The position numbers and the translations under genes were made by a program. Under the pieces are notes generated by a model, which was not told the DNA's origin, did no database searches, and was given only the letters and a program-made list of their open reading frames with translations. Below, piece by piece: positions 33,669 to 42,819 of a stretch of 64,000 bases of DNA. This DNA is from DASPGQ01 sp035457705 (lineage in GTDB: Bacteria > Acidobacteriota > Vicinamibacteria > Marinacidobacterales > SMYC01), in the NCBI GenBank assembly GCA_035457705.1, contig DATIBD010000091.1:100654-164653 (forward strand), given 5' to 3'. How positions within the stretch are numbered: position 1 is the first letter of the stretch; every line of letters starts with the position of its first letter.

Positions 33669-36600
33669 TCAGGCCTCGCGCTTGCGGTATTGGCGACCTG
33701 CGCCCGCGGGCGACGGCTCCGCCGACGGTCCCAGTCGGAACCATCCCTTGATTCGCGCCCAGACCCGCCCCCCGGACCAATCGTCGAAGATGCTATAGGC
33801 GACGGGCGTCCCGATGAGGGTCAGGACCAACGCCAGGGTCTGCCCGCCGATCACCACGCTTCCGATGGCGCGGTTGGTGCCGGCACCGGTTCCACTCGAG
33901 AGGACGAGAGGAATCATCCCGGCGACGAAGGCGAACGTCGTCATCAGAATGGGACGCAAGCGGTCGCGATTCGCCTGCAGGATCGCTTCCTCGCGCGGGA
34001 CACCCTGCTCCCGCAAGCCGTTCATATGGTCGATCTGGAGAATACCGTTCTTCTTGACGATACCGAAGAGGACGAGGATACCGAGAGCGGAGAAGATGTT
34101 GATCGACTGGTCGAGCCCCACGATGGACAGGAGCGCGAAAGGAACAGTGAGAGGCAGCGCGAGCAGAATCGTGATCGGGTGAAGCCAGCTCTCGAACTGC
34201 GCCGCGAGGATGAGGTACATGAAGATGATCGACAGCAGGAAGGCAACGGCGAAATTGCGAGCCGCCCGCCCTTGCTCGCGGGAGCGGCCGGTCAGGCCGT
34301 AAGAATAGCCCGGCGGCATATGAAGCTCCGCGGCGGCGCCGTTCAACGCATCGATGACGGTTTGCGAAGAGGCCCCGGGGAGAATGCCGCTGGTGATGAG
34401 CACCTGCCGCCGGCGCGCGATCCGGTTGATGAGCGAGGGTCCGGTTCCCTCCTCTAGAGAGACGACGTCTTTAAGCTTGGCGCGTCCCGCAGTGCGCGAG
34501 GGAACCTCCGCTTGGACGATGCCAGCGGCATCGCTCCGGTAACGCTCTTCGGCGCGCACGTGGACCTCGTATTGCTCGCCGTTCTCGTAATAGTCCGTGA
34601 CCTCGAGACCACCAACGAGCACGTTCATCGTCGCGGCGATATCCTGTGCCTCGACGCCCAGATCGGCGGCCTTCGCGCGGTCGATGCGGACTCCGAGCTC
34701 CGGATTTCCCACCACCAGGTTCGTGTCCGCGTCCACGACCCCTGGCTGAGCGCGTATGACTTCCACCAAGTGCGCCGCGTAGCTCGCGAGCTCGTCGAAG
34801 TCGGGCCCGCCCACCCAGAACTGGATCGGGGCGCTGCTCCCGGCACGAAATGGCGAGACCGCGCTCACCTGAGCTCGCAGCTCAAGCGCTTCGTATTGCG
34901 GAAGGACCTCGCTCCGGATCCGCGCCATGACGGCGAACTGGTCGAGCTCGCGCTCGCTGACCGGCAGAAGCTTCACGTAGATGACGCCCAGGTTGCGCGT
35001 GCGCTGCGGGTCGTCGCCAATGGTGAGAAGTGTCGCGGTGACCTCGGGAAACTCTCGAATCCGGGATGCGATGGATTCCATGATGACCCCGGTGGTCTCG
35101 AGGCTCGAGCCCTCGGGCGCCCGCACGATGACCTCGAACTGGGACTCGTCGTCGTTCGGGATGAAGTTCTTGTCAGCGGTGACGAAGAGGGGAATGGTCG
35201 AGGCGAAGGTCAGTGCCATCACCATGACGACCGCCCACCGGTGACGCATCGACCAGCGCAAAATCGCCATATAGACGCGCTCCACCGGCGCATAGAAGCG
35301 GGACTCCCGCGAGGACTTGCCGTGGGCGAGGTCTTCGACCCGGAGCCAGCGGGCCGACATCATCGGTGTGAGCGTGAAAGCGACGAGAAGCGACACGGCG
35401 ATGGCAAAAGCCATGGTGACGCCGAACGAGTTCATGAACCGGCCGACGATGCCTGCCATGAACGCCACGGGGAGAAAAACGGCGATGAGCGAAAGCGTCA
35501 TGGCGATGACCGCGAGCCCCACCTCCCGCGTCCCCTCGACGGCAGCCTCCCGCGGCGAGAGCTTCTTCTCCTCCATGTAGCGAAAAATGATCTCGAGCAC
35601 GATCACCGCGTCGTCGATGACGATTCCCACGGCGAGCGTCAGCGCCAGAAGCGTGATCACGTTCAGGGTGAAGCCCATCCACTCCATGGCAGCAAAGGTA
35701 GCGATGAGAGCGCTCGGAATGGAGACCGCCGCGATGATCGTGGGCCGGATCTTGCCGAGAAAGAGAAACACGATTCCCGCCGCGAAGAGCGAGCCGAGGA
35801 TGAGGTGTTCTTGCACCGCATGCACGGCGGCGAGAATGTACTCCGACTGATCCCGGACCTGGTCGATCTTCCAGCCCGACGGGAGCTGCCCCTGGAGCTG
35901 CGCGATCCGTTCTTTCAAAAGCTCGACGACCTGGATGGTATTGGTGCCCGATTGCTTTCGAACCTGCAGGACGACTGCGGGCTCGCCGTCGAAGGTGGCG
36001 ACCGTCTCGGGCTCCGCCATGCCGTCTTCGACATGGGCCACGTCACCCACCCGAACGGGGTAGCCGTTGCGCAGGGCTACCGGGATCATTGCGAACTCCT
36101 CGGGCGAGGAGACGCGGCCATAGGTCCTCAAAGTCAGGTCGCGCGGCCCCTGCTCCACTTTCCCGCCGGGAAGCTGAACGTTCTGGCTCTGGAGCGCCTG
36201 AACGACTTCAGCGGCCGTGAGCCCGAGACCCGCTGCCTTGGATGTATCCACGATGACGTTGATCTGCCTCGGTCGCCCCCCCACGATTCGGACTTGGCCC
36301 ACACCGAGGGTCGACTCGATCTGTCTTCTGAGGGTTTTATCGGCGAACTCGGTGATGTCACGTGCCGATGCCGGACCCGACAGAACAATGGAGAGAACGG
36401 GCGAGGCGTCGGGATCGATCTTCTCGATCAGCGGAGGATCGGCGTCGGTCGGCAGATCTCCGAGGATGCTGTTCACTCGATCCCGTACCTCTTGGGCGGC
36501 CACGTCACCGTTTTTCTCGAGCACGAACTGAACGGTGACGACGGAGATGCCTTCCGAAGACACCGAGATGAGCTGATCGATGCCGCTAATGGTGTTGACC

Positions 36601-36812
36601 GCTTCCTCGATCTTGTCGCTGATCTCGGTCTCGATCTCCTCCGGTGCCGCGCCCACCAAACGGGTGGAGATCGTTACGAAGGGAAAATCCACGTTGGGAA
36701 AACGATCGACCCCGAGCTCGGCGTAGGAGAAGAGGCCCACCACGACGAGCGAAAGGATAAGAACGCTGGCGAAAACGGGGCGCTTTACGCAGAGCTCGGC
36801 GAGCTTATGCAC
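33669..36812 (-). CDS. RND efflux transporter, inner-membrane subunit (AcrB/MexB-like)
   Basis: 1047 residues, the normal RND length. MHKLAELCVKRPVFASVLIL starts helix 1; two large periplasmic loops and twelve helices follow. GIVIDDAVIVLEIIFRYMEE carries the proton-relay Asp pair of helix 4, and FAAMEWMGFTLNVITLLALT precedes it. The C-terminus has the second duplicated half (FALLSIVGLDQSINIFSALG). It is the last gene of the tetR-tolC-MFP-RND operon, 18 bases after the MFP stop. The pump exports drugs, detergents or metabolites by proton exchange; substrate unknown. Confidence 0.95.
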   Translation of the reverse strand: MHKLAELCVKRPVFASVLILSLVVVGLFSYAELGVDRFPNVDFPFVTISTRLVGAAPEEIETEISDKIEEAVNTISGIDQLISVSSEGISVVTVQFVLEKNGDVAAQEVRDRVNSILGDLPTDADPPLIEKIDPDASPVLSIVLSGPASARDITEFADKTLRRQIESTLGVGQVRIVGGRPRQINVIVDTSKAAGLGLTAAEVVQALQSQNVQLPGGKVEQGPRDLTLRTYGRVSSPEEFAMIPVALRNGYPVRVGDVAHVEDGMAEPETVATFDGEPAVVLQVRKQSGTNTIQVVELLKERIAQLQGQLPSGWKIDQVRDQSEYILAAVHAVQEHLILGSLFAAGIVFLFLGKIRPTIIAAVSIPSALIATFAAMEWMGFTLNVITLLALTLAVGIVIDDAVIVLEIIFRYMEEKKLSPREAAVEGTREVGLAVIAMTLSLIAVFLPVAFMAGIVGRFMNSFGVTMAFAIAVSLLVAFTLTPMMSARWLRVEDLAHGKSSRESRFYAPVERVYMAILRWSMRHRWAVVMVMALTFASTIPLFVTADKNFIPNDDESQFEVIVRAPEGSSLETTGVIMESIASRIREFPEVTATLLTIGDDPQRTRNLGVIYVKLLPVSERELDQFAVMARIRSEVLPQYEALELRAQVSAVSPFRAGSSAPIQFWVGGPDFDELASYAAHLVEVIRAQPGVVDADTNLVVGNPELGVRIDRAKAADLGVEAQDIAATMNVLVGGLEVTDYYENGEQYEVHVRAEERYRSDAAGIVQAEVPSRTAGRAKLKDVVSLEEGTGPSLINRIARRRQVLITSGILPGASSQTVIDALNGAAAELHMPPGYSYGLTGRSREQGRAARNFAVAFLLSIIFMYLILAAQFESWLHPITILLALPLTVPFALLSIVGLDQSINIFSALGILVLFGIVKKNGILQIDHMNGLREQGVPREEAILQANRDRLRPILMTTFAFVAGMIPLVLSSGTGAGTNRAIGSVVIGGQTLALVLTLIGTPVAYSIFDDWSGGRVWARIKGWFRLGPSAEPSPAGAGRQYRKREA

Positions 36813-36830
36813 GCTTGACCTCCCGGAAGC

Positions 36831-37745
36831 TCAAGAGACCTTTTCCTCGTCGAGATCGAGCTCGACCCGGGCGAAGAGCCCCGGCTTCAATCGCTCGTCC
36901 CGGTTCGGGATCTCGGCCTCGACCACGAAGCTTCTCGTGGCCGCCTCCACGGCCCGCACCACGTTCGTGACCCTTCCTTCGAAGACCTCCTCGGGGTAGG
37001 GATCGACGCGCGCCCGGACGATCTGCCCGTGCTGTACCGAGGCGAGATATCGCTCGGGCAAACGAAACCGCACTCTCAAAGGCGAGACCTGAACGATGAC
37101 GAAGGCAACCGTCGCTTCGCCGAGGCGCTCGCCGACGTCGGTCCTCCGTTCGGCGACGATACCGTCTATGGGCGACACGAGGACGACGTCGTCGAGTCGT
37201 TGCTGTGCGAGGGCCCGAGAGGCTTCGGCTTCGGCGAGTGCCGCTTCGGCCTGATCCAGCACGGCTTTGGTGCGGTCGTAGAGCGCTTGGGAGACGGAGC
37301 CCTTCTCGAGGAGATCCCGCTTTCGCTCGAAGTCGCGCTGGGCCTCTTCGACCGCGGCCCGATTACGTGCCAGCGCGGCTTCGGCGCGGTCCTTCTCGAG
37401 TCGCAGGTAGTCGCTTTCGATCTCGAGGAGCGGCTGGCCCTTGCGCACCCGCGCGCCGTCGTCCACGAAGACTTTCCCCACGCGGCCAGGAAACTTGGCG
37501 GAGAGCTCCGATCGGACGGGCGAGACGAGCTCTCCCGTTTCGACGAGGATCGACGAGGTCTCCGTGCGCGTCTTTTCGGCGACGGCCGCGAGTCCTCGCT
37601 GAACGTCTTCGGGGAGCGGGGCCGGCGCCGTCGCGACTTCCGCCTTGGCTTTCGCTGGCTCCAGCGGCTCGCTTTCCCTGCCACAGGCCGCGAGACAGGC
37701 CAGGGCGAGGACGAGGCCTTTCCAACTCTCGATGCGAAGCTTCAT
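36831..37745 (-). CDS. RND membrane fusion (periplasmic adaptor) lipoprotein
   Basis: 304 residues. The signal peptide ends in a lipobox (LALACLAACGRE). Domains in order: lipoyl half (VFVDDGARVRKGQPLLEIES), an alpha-helical hairpin rich in Ala/Glu (LAEAEASRALAQQRLDDVVL), second lipoyl half (VSPIDGIVAERRTDVGERLG) and beta-barrel. It links the inner-membrane pump to the TolC-like channel. Its ATG overlaps the tolC-like stop by four bases, indicating coupling. Confidence 0.93.
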   Translation of the reverse strand: MKLRIESWKGLVLALACLAACGRESEPLEPAKAKAEVATAPAPLPEDVQRGLAAVAEKTRTETSSILVETGELVSPVRSELSAKFPGRVGKVFVDDGARVRKGQPLLEIESDYLRLEKDRAEAALARNRAAVEEAQRDFERKRDLLEKGSVSQALYDRTKAVLDQAEAALAEAEASRALAQQRLDDVVLVSPIDGIVAERRTDVGERLGEATVAFVIVQVSPLRVRFRLPERYLASVQHGQIVRARVDPYPEEVFEGRVTNVVRAVEAATRSFVVEAEIPNRDERLKPGLFARVELDLDEEKVS

Positions 37746-39052
37746 GGTGTCGACTCCTGGAGCGCGACCTCGCTCAACGAGCCGGCAGCGTACCAGACCT
37801 CGATCTCGGCGGCGTAGACGAGGAGCCTTCCCGTGGCGACGGCCCGGCGAGCGTCGGCGAGTGCGGCCTCGGAAACCTGGAGGTCCAGCGAAGTCAACTC
37901 CTGGTTGCGATAAAGCTCCGAGGTCTGAGCATACTCCGCTTCGGCAGTTCGGAGCTGCTCCTCGGCGAGAGCGAGGTTCGTGCGACTTGCTTCCACGTCG
38001 AAGAGCGCGATCCTAATGTCTTCCCTCACGGCTCGCTGGACCTCCTCGAGGGCGAGAGCGGCCTGCCGCATCTGTTCCTCGGCAATGGCGACCCGGGCCC
38101 CCACTTCGCCACCTTGATAGATGGGAACGCTGACCCGGAGCGCGCCGAACCCGTAGGTATCGCGCGGGAACGTCGTCTTCTGCCGGACGAATCCCGCGTC
38201 GGCGGTGACGATGGGAAAGTAAGCACCCTTTTGCTTTTCTACCTCGAGCTCGGCCGACTCGAGAGCGTACTCCGCGCGCCGGGCCTCGGGCCGAGCGGCC
38301 AAGGCGCGGGTGACGAGCTCTTCGGCCGGAGGAAGGAGCGGCACCGCGCGGCGATCGCCCGATGGCTCGACGAGCTCGAGATCTTCGTCGAGGGCGAGGA
38401 CACGCCGGAGAGAGCTCACGGCGAGCTCCCGTCCCCGTTCTGCCTCGACGACCCGCCTCTCGGCGGCCTTGATATCCGCCTCGGCGCGGAGCACGTCGAC
38501 CCGCGTGGTCTCGCCGGCTTCGAACAGTTCGCTCGCCTGCCGACGCCTCGACTCGGCGAGCTCGAGGTTCTTTCTTTCGACCTCGATGAGCGCTTCCGCC
38601 TCGAGGGCGAGAAGAAACTGGGCGCTCGTGGTGAGAAGAACTTCGTCGGAGACGAGACGAACGCCTTCGCGCGCGAGGTCGATGCCGATCTTGGACTGGC
38701 GGTACGCCTTGAGGTCCCGCAGTCCAGCGAAAATCGGCTGGCTGAGAGCAAAACGCAGATCCCAGTTCACCAGGGGGAGAATCGTCCGCACGTCGTCCGG
38801 TGGACCGAACGACACGTCGGTCGAGTTTCGAATCAAGCTTCCGTTTAGCGACAAATGGGGAAGCACCGCCGAGCGCGTCAACCGCCGGAGAGCGTCGGCT
38901 GCGGGCACGTCGGAGCGGGCCCTCGCGAGTGACAGGTTCCGGTCGAAAGCGAGCGCCAGGGCCTCGCGCAGCGTCAGTTGCCGCGGCGTCTCGGAGGGCT
39001 CATGTTGGGCGGAGAGCACGAGCGGCATCGTGAGCAGCAGAGAGAGCATCAA
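37742..39052 (-). CDS. TolC-family outer membrane efflux channel
   Basis: 436 residues. A hydrophobic start (MMLSLLLTMPLVLSAQ) is the signal peptide. Two homologous helical halves are visible (LTLREALALAFDRNLSLARA at 25-44 and its counterpart near 230), as in TolC/OprM trimers. It forms the outer membrane exit of the pump encoded by the next two genes. Overlaps tetR by ATGA at its start and the MFP gene at its end. Confidence 0.92.
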   Translation of the reverse strand: MMLSLLLTMPLVLSAQHEPSETPRQLTLREALALAFDRNLSLARARSDVPAADALRRLTRSAVLPHLSLNGSLIRNSTDVSFGPPDDVRTILPLVNWDLRFALSQPIFAGLRDLKAYRQSKIGIDLAREGVRLVSDEVLLTTSAQFLLALEAEALIEVERKNLELAESRRRQASELFEAGETTRVDVLRAEADIKAAERRVVEAERGRELAVSSLRRVLALDEDLELVEPSGDRRAVPLLPPAEELVTRALAARPEARRAEYALESAELEVEKQKGAYFPIVTADAGFVRQKTTFPRDTYGFGALRVSVPIYQGGEVGARVAIAEEQMRQAALALEEVQRAVREDIRIALFDVEASRTNLALAEEQLRTAEAEYAQTSELYRNQELTSLDLQVSEAALADARRAVATGRLLVYAAEIEVWYAAGSLSEVALQESTP

Positions 39053-39669
39053 GACTCTTTCTCCTCGATTCCATGAAGGAGGAAGTCGACGAGCCAGCGA
39101 ACGTCCTCTTCCGCTTCCGGAGGTCTATCCTCCGCCAGACGGCGAAGCATCAGGGCGACGGCGCTCTCGGAGACGAGCAGCGCGAGGCGCGCTGGATCGC
39201 AACGACGCACCTCTCCGGAAATCATCGCCTCCCGCAAGACCTTCTCGAGACGAAGCAAGTGGTTCGCATAGCGCGGATGACAGGCGCGCCGGCGTCGGGC
39301 GTTCTGATAGAGCTCGGCCGGCGGCTGCTTGTAGGCGACGTAGATCCGGAAAAACTCGCGATGCTCGTCGAAAAACGCGACCTCCGTCCGGACGAGAGCC
39401 GTCAGCTTCTCGCGAAACGTTGGAATGCCGGGGAGCGTACTGTCCAGACGCTCCGTCAGCTTCGAGAACGCGTGATCCGCGGTTCGCTCGACGAGATCGT
39501 CCCGGTCCTTGAAGTAGAGATAGAGAGTCCCCTTCGCGATGCCGGCTTCGTCGGCGATCTCCTGCATCGTTGCGCCGGCGATCCCCTTGCGCGAGATGAC
39601 GCGAAGCGCCGCAGCCTGGGCCTCCTGGGTTCGAATCTCGGGAAGGGGCCGGGAACGCTGCGGCGGCAA
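39049..39669 (-). CDS. TetR-family repressor of the efflux operon
   Basis: 206 residues. Start TTG at 39669 with AGGAGG upstream. The TetR helix-turn-helix is at 15-60: AALRVISRKGIAGATMQEIA then DEAGIAKGTLYLYFKDRDDL. The variable C-terminal ligand domain ends in DFLLHGIEEKES. As first gene of the operon it should repress itself and the pump and release DNA on binding a pump substrate. Two matching palindromes lie directly upstream, one over its ribosome site. Confidence 0.93.
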   Translation of the reverse strand: MPPQRSRPLPEIRTQEAQAAALRVISRKGIAGATMQEIADEAGIAKGTLYLYFKDRDDLVERTADHAFSKLTERLDSTLPGIPTFREKLTALVRTEVAFFDEHREFFRIYVAYKQPPAELYQNARRRRACHPRYANHLLRLEKVLREAMISGEVRRCDPARLALLVSESAVALMLRRLAEDRPPEAEEDVRWLVDFLLHGIEEKES

Positions 39670-39671
39670 AA

Positions 39672-39705
39672 TGACCTCCTGGTCAGTTTAGTGACCGTCG
39701 GGTCA
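39672..39705 (-). promoter_or_regulatory. Two TetR-type operators, TGACC-N4-GGTCA
   Basis: TGACCTCCTGGTCA (39672-39685) and TGACCGTCGGGTCA (39692-39705) have identical half sites and centres 20 bases apart, two helical turns, so two dimers could bind on one face. The first contains the AGGAGG ribosome site of tetR. Confidence 0.75.
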
Positions 39706-39812
39706 GTATTGACACGATGCGGGACTCCCGTCAAGCCGATTCGAAGCACTACCGCAAAACCATGGCTCGAGTCCGTGGCAAAACCGCGTCGAAAGCGTTA
39801 GCCTCACCATTC

Positions 39813-41177
39813 ATGCGCGAGGAGCTCGAGCCGCAGCACCGCATCAACGAGTCCGCCGGCAAAGCCCTGTACTGGAACGCGGAGGCCGAGACGCTTCCCC
39901 GCGAGAAGCTCGAATCGCTCCAACTCGGTCGACTGAAGGCCCAGATCGCTCGCGCCACGGAACGCGTCGGTTTCTACCGGAACTGGGCTAGGCGTAACGA
40001 TATTTCTCCCGTCGCAATCCGCTCGCTCGAGGACCTCGCGCTCCTCCCGTTCACGAGCAAAACGGACCTTCGCGACCACTATCCCTTCGGGATGTGCGCG
40101 GTGCCGGTCTCCGAGCTGGTCCGCATCCACGCCACGAGCGGCACGACCGGAAAGCCGACGATTGCGCCCTACACGCGCAGCGATCTGGAGCTCTGGGCAG
40201 AGGTAATGGCTCGGGTTCTCACCGCCGGCGGGGTCAGCTCGCACGACGTGGTCCATAACGCTTACGGCTACGGACTCTTCACCGGCGGGCTCGGTTTCGG
40301 CCTCGGCGCCGAAGCGATTGGCTGCGCGACCATTCCGACGTCGACCGGGCTAACACAGCGCCAGCTCATGCTGATGGAGGACCTGGGCGCCACGGTTCTC
40401 TGCTGCACGCCTTCCTACGCGCTCGTCATCGCCGAAGAAGCCGAAGCGCAGGGCATCGACGTCCGGCGCCGCATGAGGCTTCGGGTGGGTTTCTTCGGCG
40501 CCGAGCCATGGACCGAGGAAATGCGGCGGGAGATCGAAGACCGCCTCGGGCTCGAGGCATTCGACATCTACGGGCTGGCGGAAATCATCGGTCCGGGAGT
40601 CGGCGTCGAGTGCCAGAGGCACAACGGGCTTCACCTGTTCGAAGATCACTTCCTCGCCGAGATCGTCGACCCGGAGAGCGGCACGACGCTTTCACCGGGC
40701 TCTACGGGAGAGCTCGTCCTCACGTCGCTCAGTCGTGAGGCCCTACCTCTGATCCGGTACCGGACACGGGATCGCGTACGGCTCACCCGCGAGGCCTGCC
40801 CCTGCGGACGAACGTTTTCCCGTATGTCGAAGCCTCTGGGCCGCACCGACGACATGCTCATCATTCGAGGGGTCAATGTGTTCCCATCACAAATCGAGGC
40901 CACGCTCCTCGAAGTCGAGGGCCTCGCACCGCAGTATTTGATTCTGGTGGATCGCGAGCGCCATCGTCTCGACGATCTCGAGGTGTGGGTGGAAGCGAGT
41001 CCGTCTCTTTTTGCCGATGGTGACTACGCCATGAAGCGGGTGGAGGCCGAAGCCAACAGGCGCGTCCGAGACGTGCTCGGAATCAGTGCGCGCGTCGTCG
41101 TCGTCACGCCCAAGAGAATCGAGCGGGTCCTCGGGAAAGCAGTACGCGTCGTCGACCGAAGGAGCTTCCCGTCCTGA
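39813..41177 (+). CDS. Phenylacetate-CoA ligase-like adenylate-forming enzyme
   Basis: 454 residues from ATG at 39813 (MREELEPQHRINESAGKALY), close to the usual PaaK length; ATG codons at 39717 and 39762 would only add a basic non-homologous lead. Motifs: RIHATSGTTGKPTIAPYTRS is the AMP-binding loop, FDIYGLAEIIGPGVGVEC the second, and RYRTRDRVRLTREACPCGRT the hinge with the Cys pair. The C-terminal lid has IIRGVNVFPSQIE. It activates an aryl or acyl acid to its CoA thioester through an acyl-AMP. No phenylacetate oxygenase genes are near, so the acid is not known. Confidence 0.88.
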   Translation: MREELEPQHRINESAGKALYWNAEAETLPREKLESLQLGRLKAQIARATERVGFYRNWARRNDISPVAIRSLEDLALLPFTSKTDLRDHYPFGMCAVPVSELVRIHATSGTTGKPTIAPYTRSDLELWAEVMARVLTAGGVSSHDVVHNAYGYGLFTGGLGFGLGAEAIGCATIPTSTGLTQRQLMLMEDLGATVLCCTPSYALVIAEEAEAQGIDVRRRMRLRVGFFGAEPWTEEMRREIEDRLGLEAFDIYGLAEIIGPGVGVECQRHNGLHLFEDHFLAEIVDPESGTTLSPGSTGELVLTSLSREALPLIRYRTRDRVRLTREACPCGRTFSRMSKPLGRTDDMLIIRGVNVFPSQIEATLLEVEGLAPQYLILVDRERHRLDDLEVWVEASPSLFADGDYAMKRVEAEANRRVRDVLGISARVVVVTPKRIERVLGKAVRVVDRRSFPS

Positions 41178-41233
41178 GCTTCGATCCGCGCTTCATCGCT
41201 CAGGACCCCGCGGCGCTGGTTCGCACTCCGTGC

Positions 41234-41806
41234 TCACGTCTGGGCGGCAGATTCTTCGGCGACTTCGTCGGCATTAGCCTTCGCATCCTCCGCTTCCGAA
41301 TGGGCCTCGATGTAACTACCCGATTTGAACAGCGTTTCAGCCTCGAAGAGAAGGTCGGCCGCTTGCTGGAGCGTGCCCGTCAGCTGCTTGCGCTTTGCCG
41401 CGCCATGAACACTTGCAACGCTGCTGCGGGCGGTGACGAGCGCGGCCTGTGTCTGTTGGATTAGCGTTTCCGCTTCGTCCTTCCATTCCTCGCGCTTGGC
41501 CTCGGCTTGTTTTTTCGCCTCCTCCGCCCGATCTTTCGCTTCGCGCAACAACCGAGAGGCTTCTGTGTAGGAGCGGAAGGGAACGATCCGTTGATTTTGT
41601 GATTCGACCTCCGCGACGGCCTCGGCGAGCGCTTTTTCGGCGTCGGTGAAGGCCTCCATTGCGTAAGTCTCCGCTCCAACGCTCTTCGCCGCCTCCATGG
41701 CAGACTGCGCCGCGTCGACACTCTCGCGGGGTGCTCCGGTGCATGCCACGGTGCTCAAGGCCGCGGCGATCGAAGCCGCACGCAGGGAACAAATTCGACG
41801 ACTCAT
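41234..41806 (-). CDS. Coiled-coil lipoprotein, DUF4398-like
   Basis: 190 residues. Signal peptide with lipobox ALSTVACTG. The rest is almost entirely helical, rich in Ala, Glu and Lys (EAKDRAEEAKKQAEAKREEW) in a heptad pattern, ending in SEAEDAKANADEVAEESA. It resembles the DUF4398 group of envelope lipoproteins with no known function. Convergent with the ligase gene, 56 bases away. Confidence 0.72.
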   Translation of the reverse strand: MSRRICSLRAASIAAALSTVACTGAPRESVDAAQSAMEAAKSVGAETYAMEAFTDAEKALAEAVAEVESQNQRIVPFRSYTEASRLLREAKDRAEEAKKQAEAKREEWKDEAETLIQQTQAALVTARSSVASVHGAAKRKQLTGTLQQAADLLFEAETLFKSGSYIEAHSEAEDAKANADEVAEESAAQT

Positions 41807-41894
41807 TCGATTTCTCCCTCTTCCCCGTCATCGCGCCTAGGCTGCAGGCCGTCGTCTTTCGGATCGACGGCCAGCAGCGCTAGCGCTTACCAGG

Positions 41895-42463
41895 CTAAGT
41901 TGCTCTCTTGCTCTTTCCAACAACCCTGGCGAGGTGTTCCCCGGATGCGCTTTCGTAGCGAACCGACACTTCGTCACCTTTGCGGAGCTGCTCCACGAGA
42001 AACTCTTGTTCTGCCCCCACATAGATTCGGGTCGTAGGCTGGACGTGAAACTTCATCTCCTCGACCTTGCCGCCGACGGATCGCTTCACAGTAAAAGTAC
42101 GCGCGGTCGCATCGACGCCGACGACCTCACCGTCAAAAACCATTTCCTTCGCGCCGGTCTTGCGACGATCCACGCTCTTTGCGGTATGTGTCGATCCAGA
42201 GGATCCATAAGCGATTCGAACGTGGTCGCCCTTCGCCAGCTCGGCGAACAGTTTTGCTTCCCCGTTGATCGTTATGGCACTAGTCTTGTCGACATGGAAA
42301 TTCATCATGGCGGTTTCGCCTTTCTCAGTGCCTTTCACCGTGAGGTATGGGCCTTGGTATCCACCGCCACGACGTCGCCCTCGTAGTGCGTCTCCTGCGC
42401 GGCGATGAGAGTAGAGGCCGCTACGAGGAGCGGTGACAACATTGCCAACGATGAGTGTTTCAT
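41895..42463 (-). pseudogene. Secreted beta-domain protein (DUF5666-like) with one frameshift
   Basis: ATG at 42463 with AGGAGGT seven bases upstream opens MKHSSLAMLSPLLVAASTLI, a signal peptide, then THYEGDVVAVDTKAHT, and stops at TGA 42335-42337. The next frame continues without a break: LTVKGTEKGETAMMNFHVDK, then GDHVRIAYGSSGSTHTAKSV, FDGEVVGVDATARTFTVKRS and GDEVSVRYESASGEHLARVV. One lost C in ACC-CTC would restore a single 189-residue frame. The two halves repeat one beta-barrel motif (DGEVVGVDxxxxTFTVK), as in DUF5666 proteins. Divergent from mgtE. Confidence 0.7.
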
Positions 42464-42559
42464 AGGTAACCTCCTGGATGAGCGTGATTGCAGGCGGCGT
42501 GCCAATCGTCAAGTGGCGAAAGCGGCTGATCCACGAGCGCTGCACCGGCGAATGAGTTC

Positions 42560-42593
42560 TTTTCAACCGCTGCGACCCATAACTGGTTGAAAA
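42560..42593 (+). repeat. Perfect inverted repeat between the secreted-protein gene and mgtE
   Basis: TTTTCAACC (42560-42568) and GGTTGAAAA (42585-42593), 9-base arms, 16-base spacer. It sits in the 356-base divergent region (42464-42819), otherwise empty as far as I can see. It could be an operator or a hairpin; there is no T run for a terminator. I looked for the magnesium riboswitch consensus and did not find it. Confidence 0.55.
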
Positions 42594-42819
42594 CAACCTC
42601 TGGCCGTTTCCGAGCCGGGCCATCGACGAGAGCACCGCGCTTATTCCAAGCGGATCACGAGAGCTTGTCCGCGTTATCGCTTGGACCCTCGTCGATGCTC
42701 ATGGTACGCCGATCTCACCCGACGAAGCTGCGGTTGGAGCCCTGGAATGAAGCAACCTTCACCCAGGCTTTAGGCACTTTACCTCGCGGTTGTGGCGAAG
42801 TAAGAGATAGGGAAGCGCC

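Noticed and set aside
34512..36818. 768-codon open frame on the plus strand
   Set aside because: It is antisense to the RND transporter gene, has only charged low-complexity content and no family resemblance; the RND gene on the other strand is unmistakable.
37205..39512. Long plus-strand frames (547 and 400 codons)
   Set aside because: They lie opposite the MFP, TolC and TetR genes and are Arg/Ser-rich shadows caused by high GC.
39709..39737. TTGACA as the -35 of the ligase gene
   Set aside because: No acceptable -10 lies 16-18 bases downstream.
42464..42819. Magnesium riboswitch (M-box) before mgtE
   Set aside because: The conserved leader motifs could not be found; only an inverted repeat is visible.
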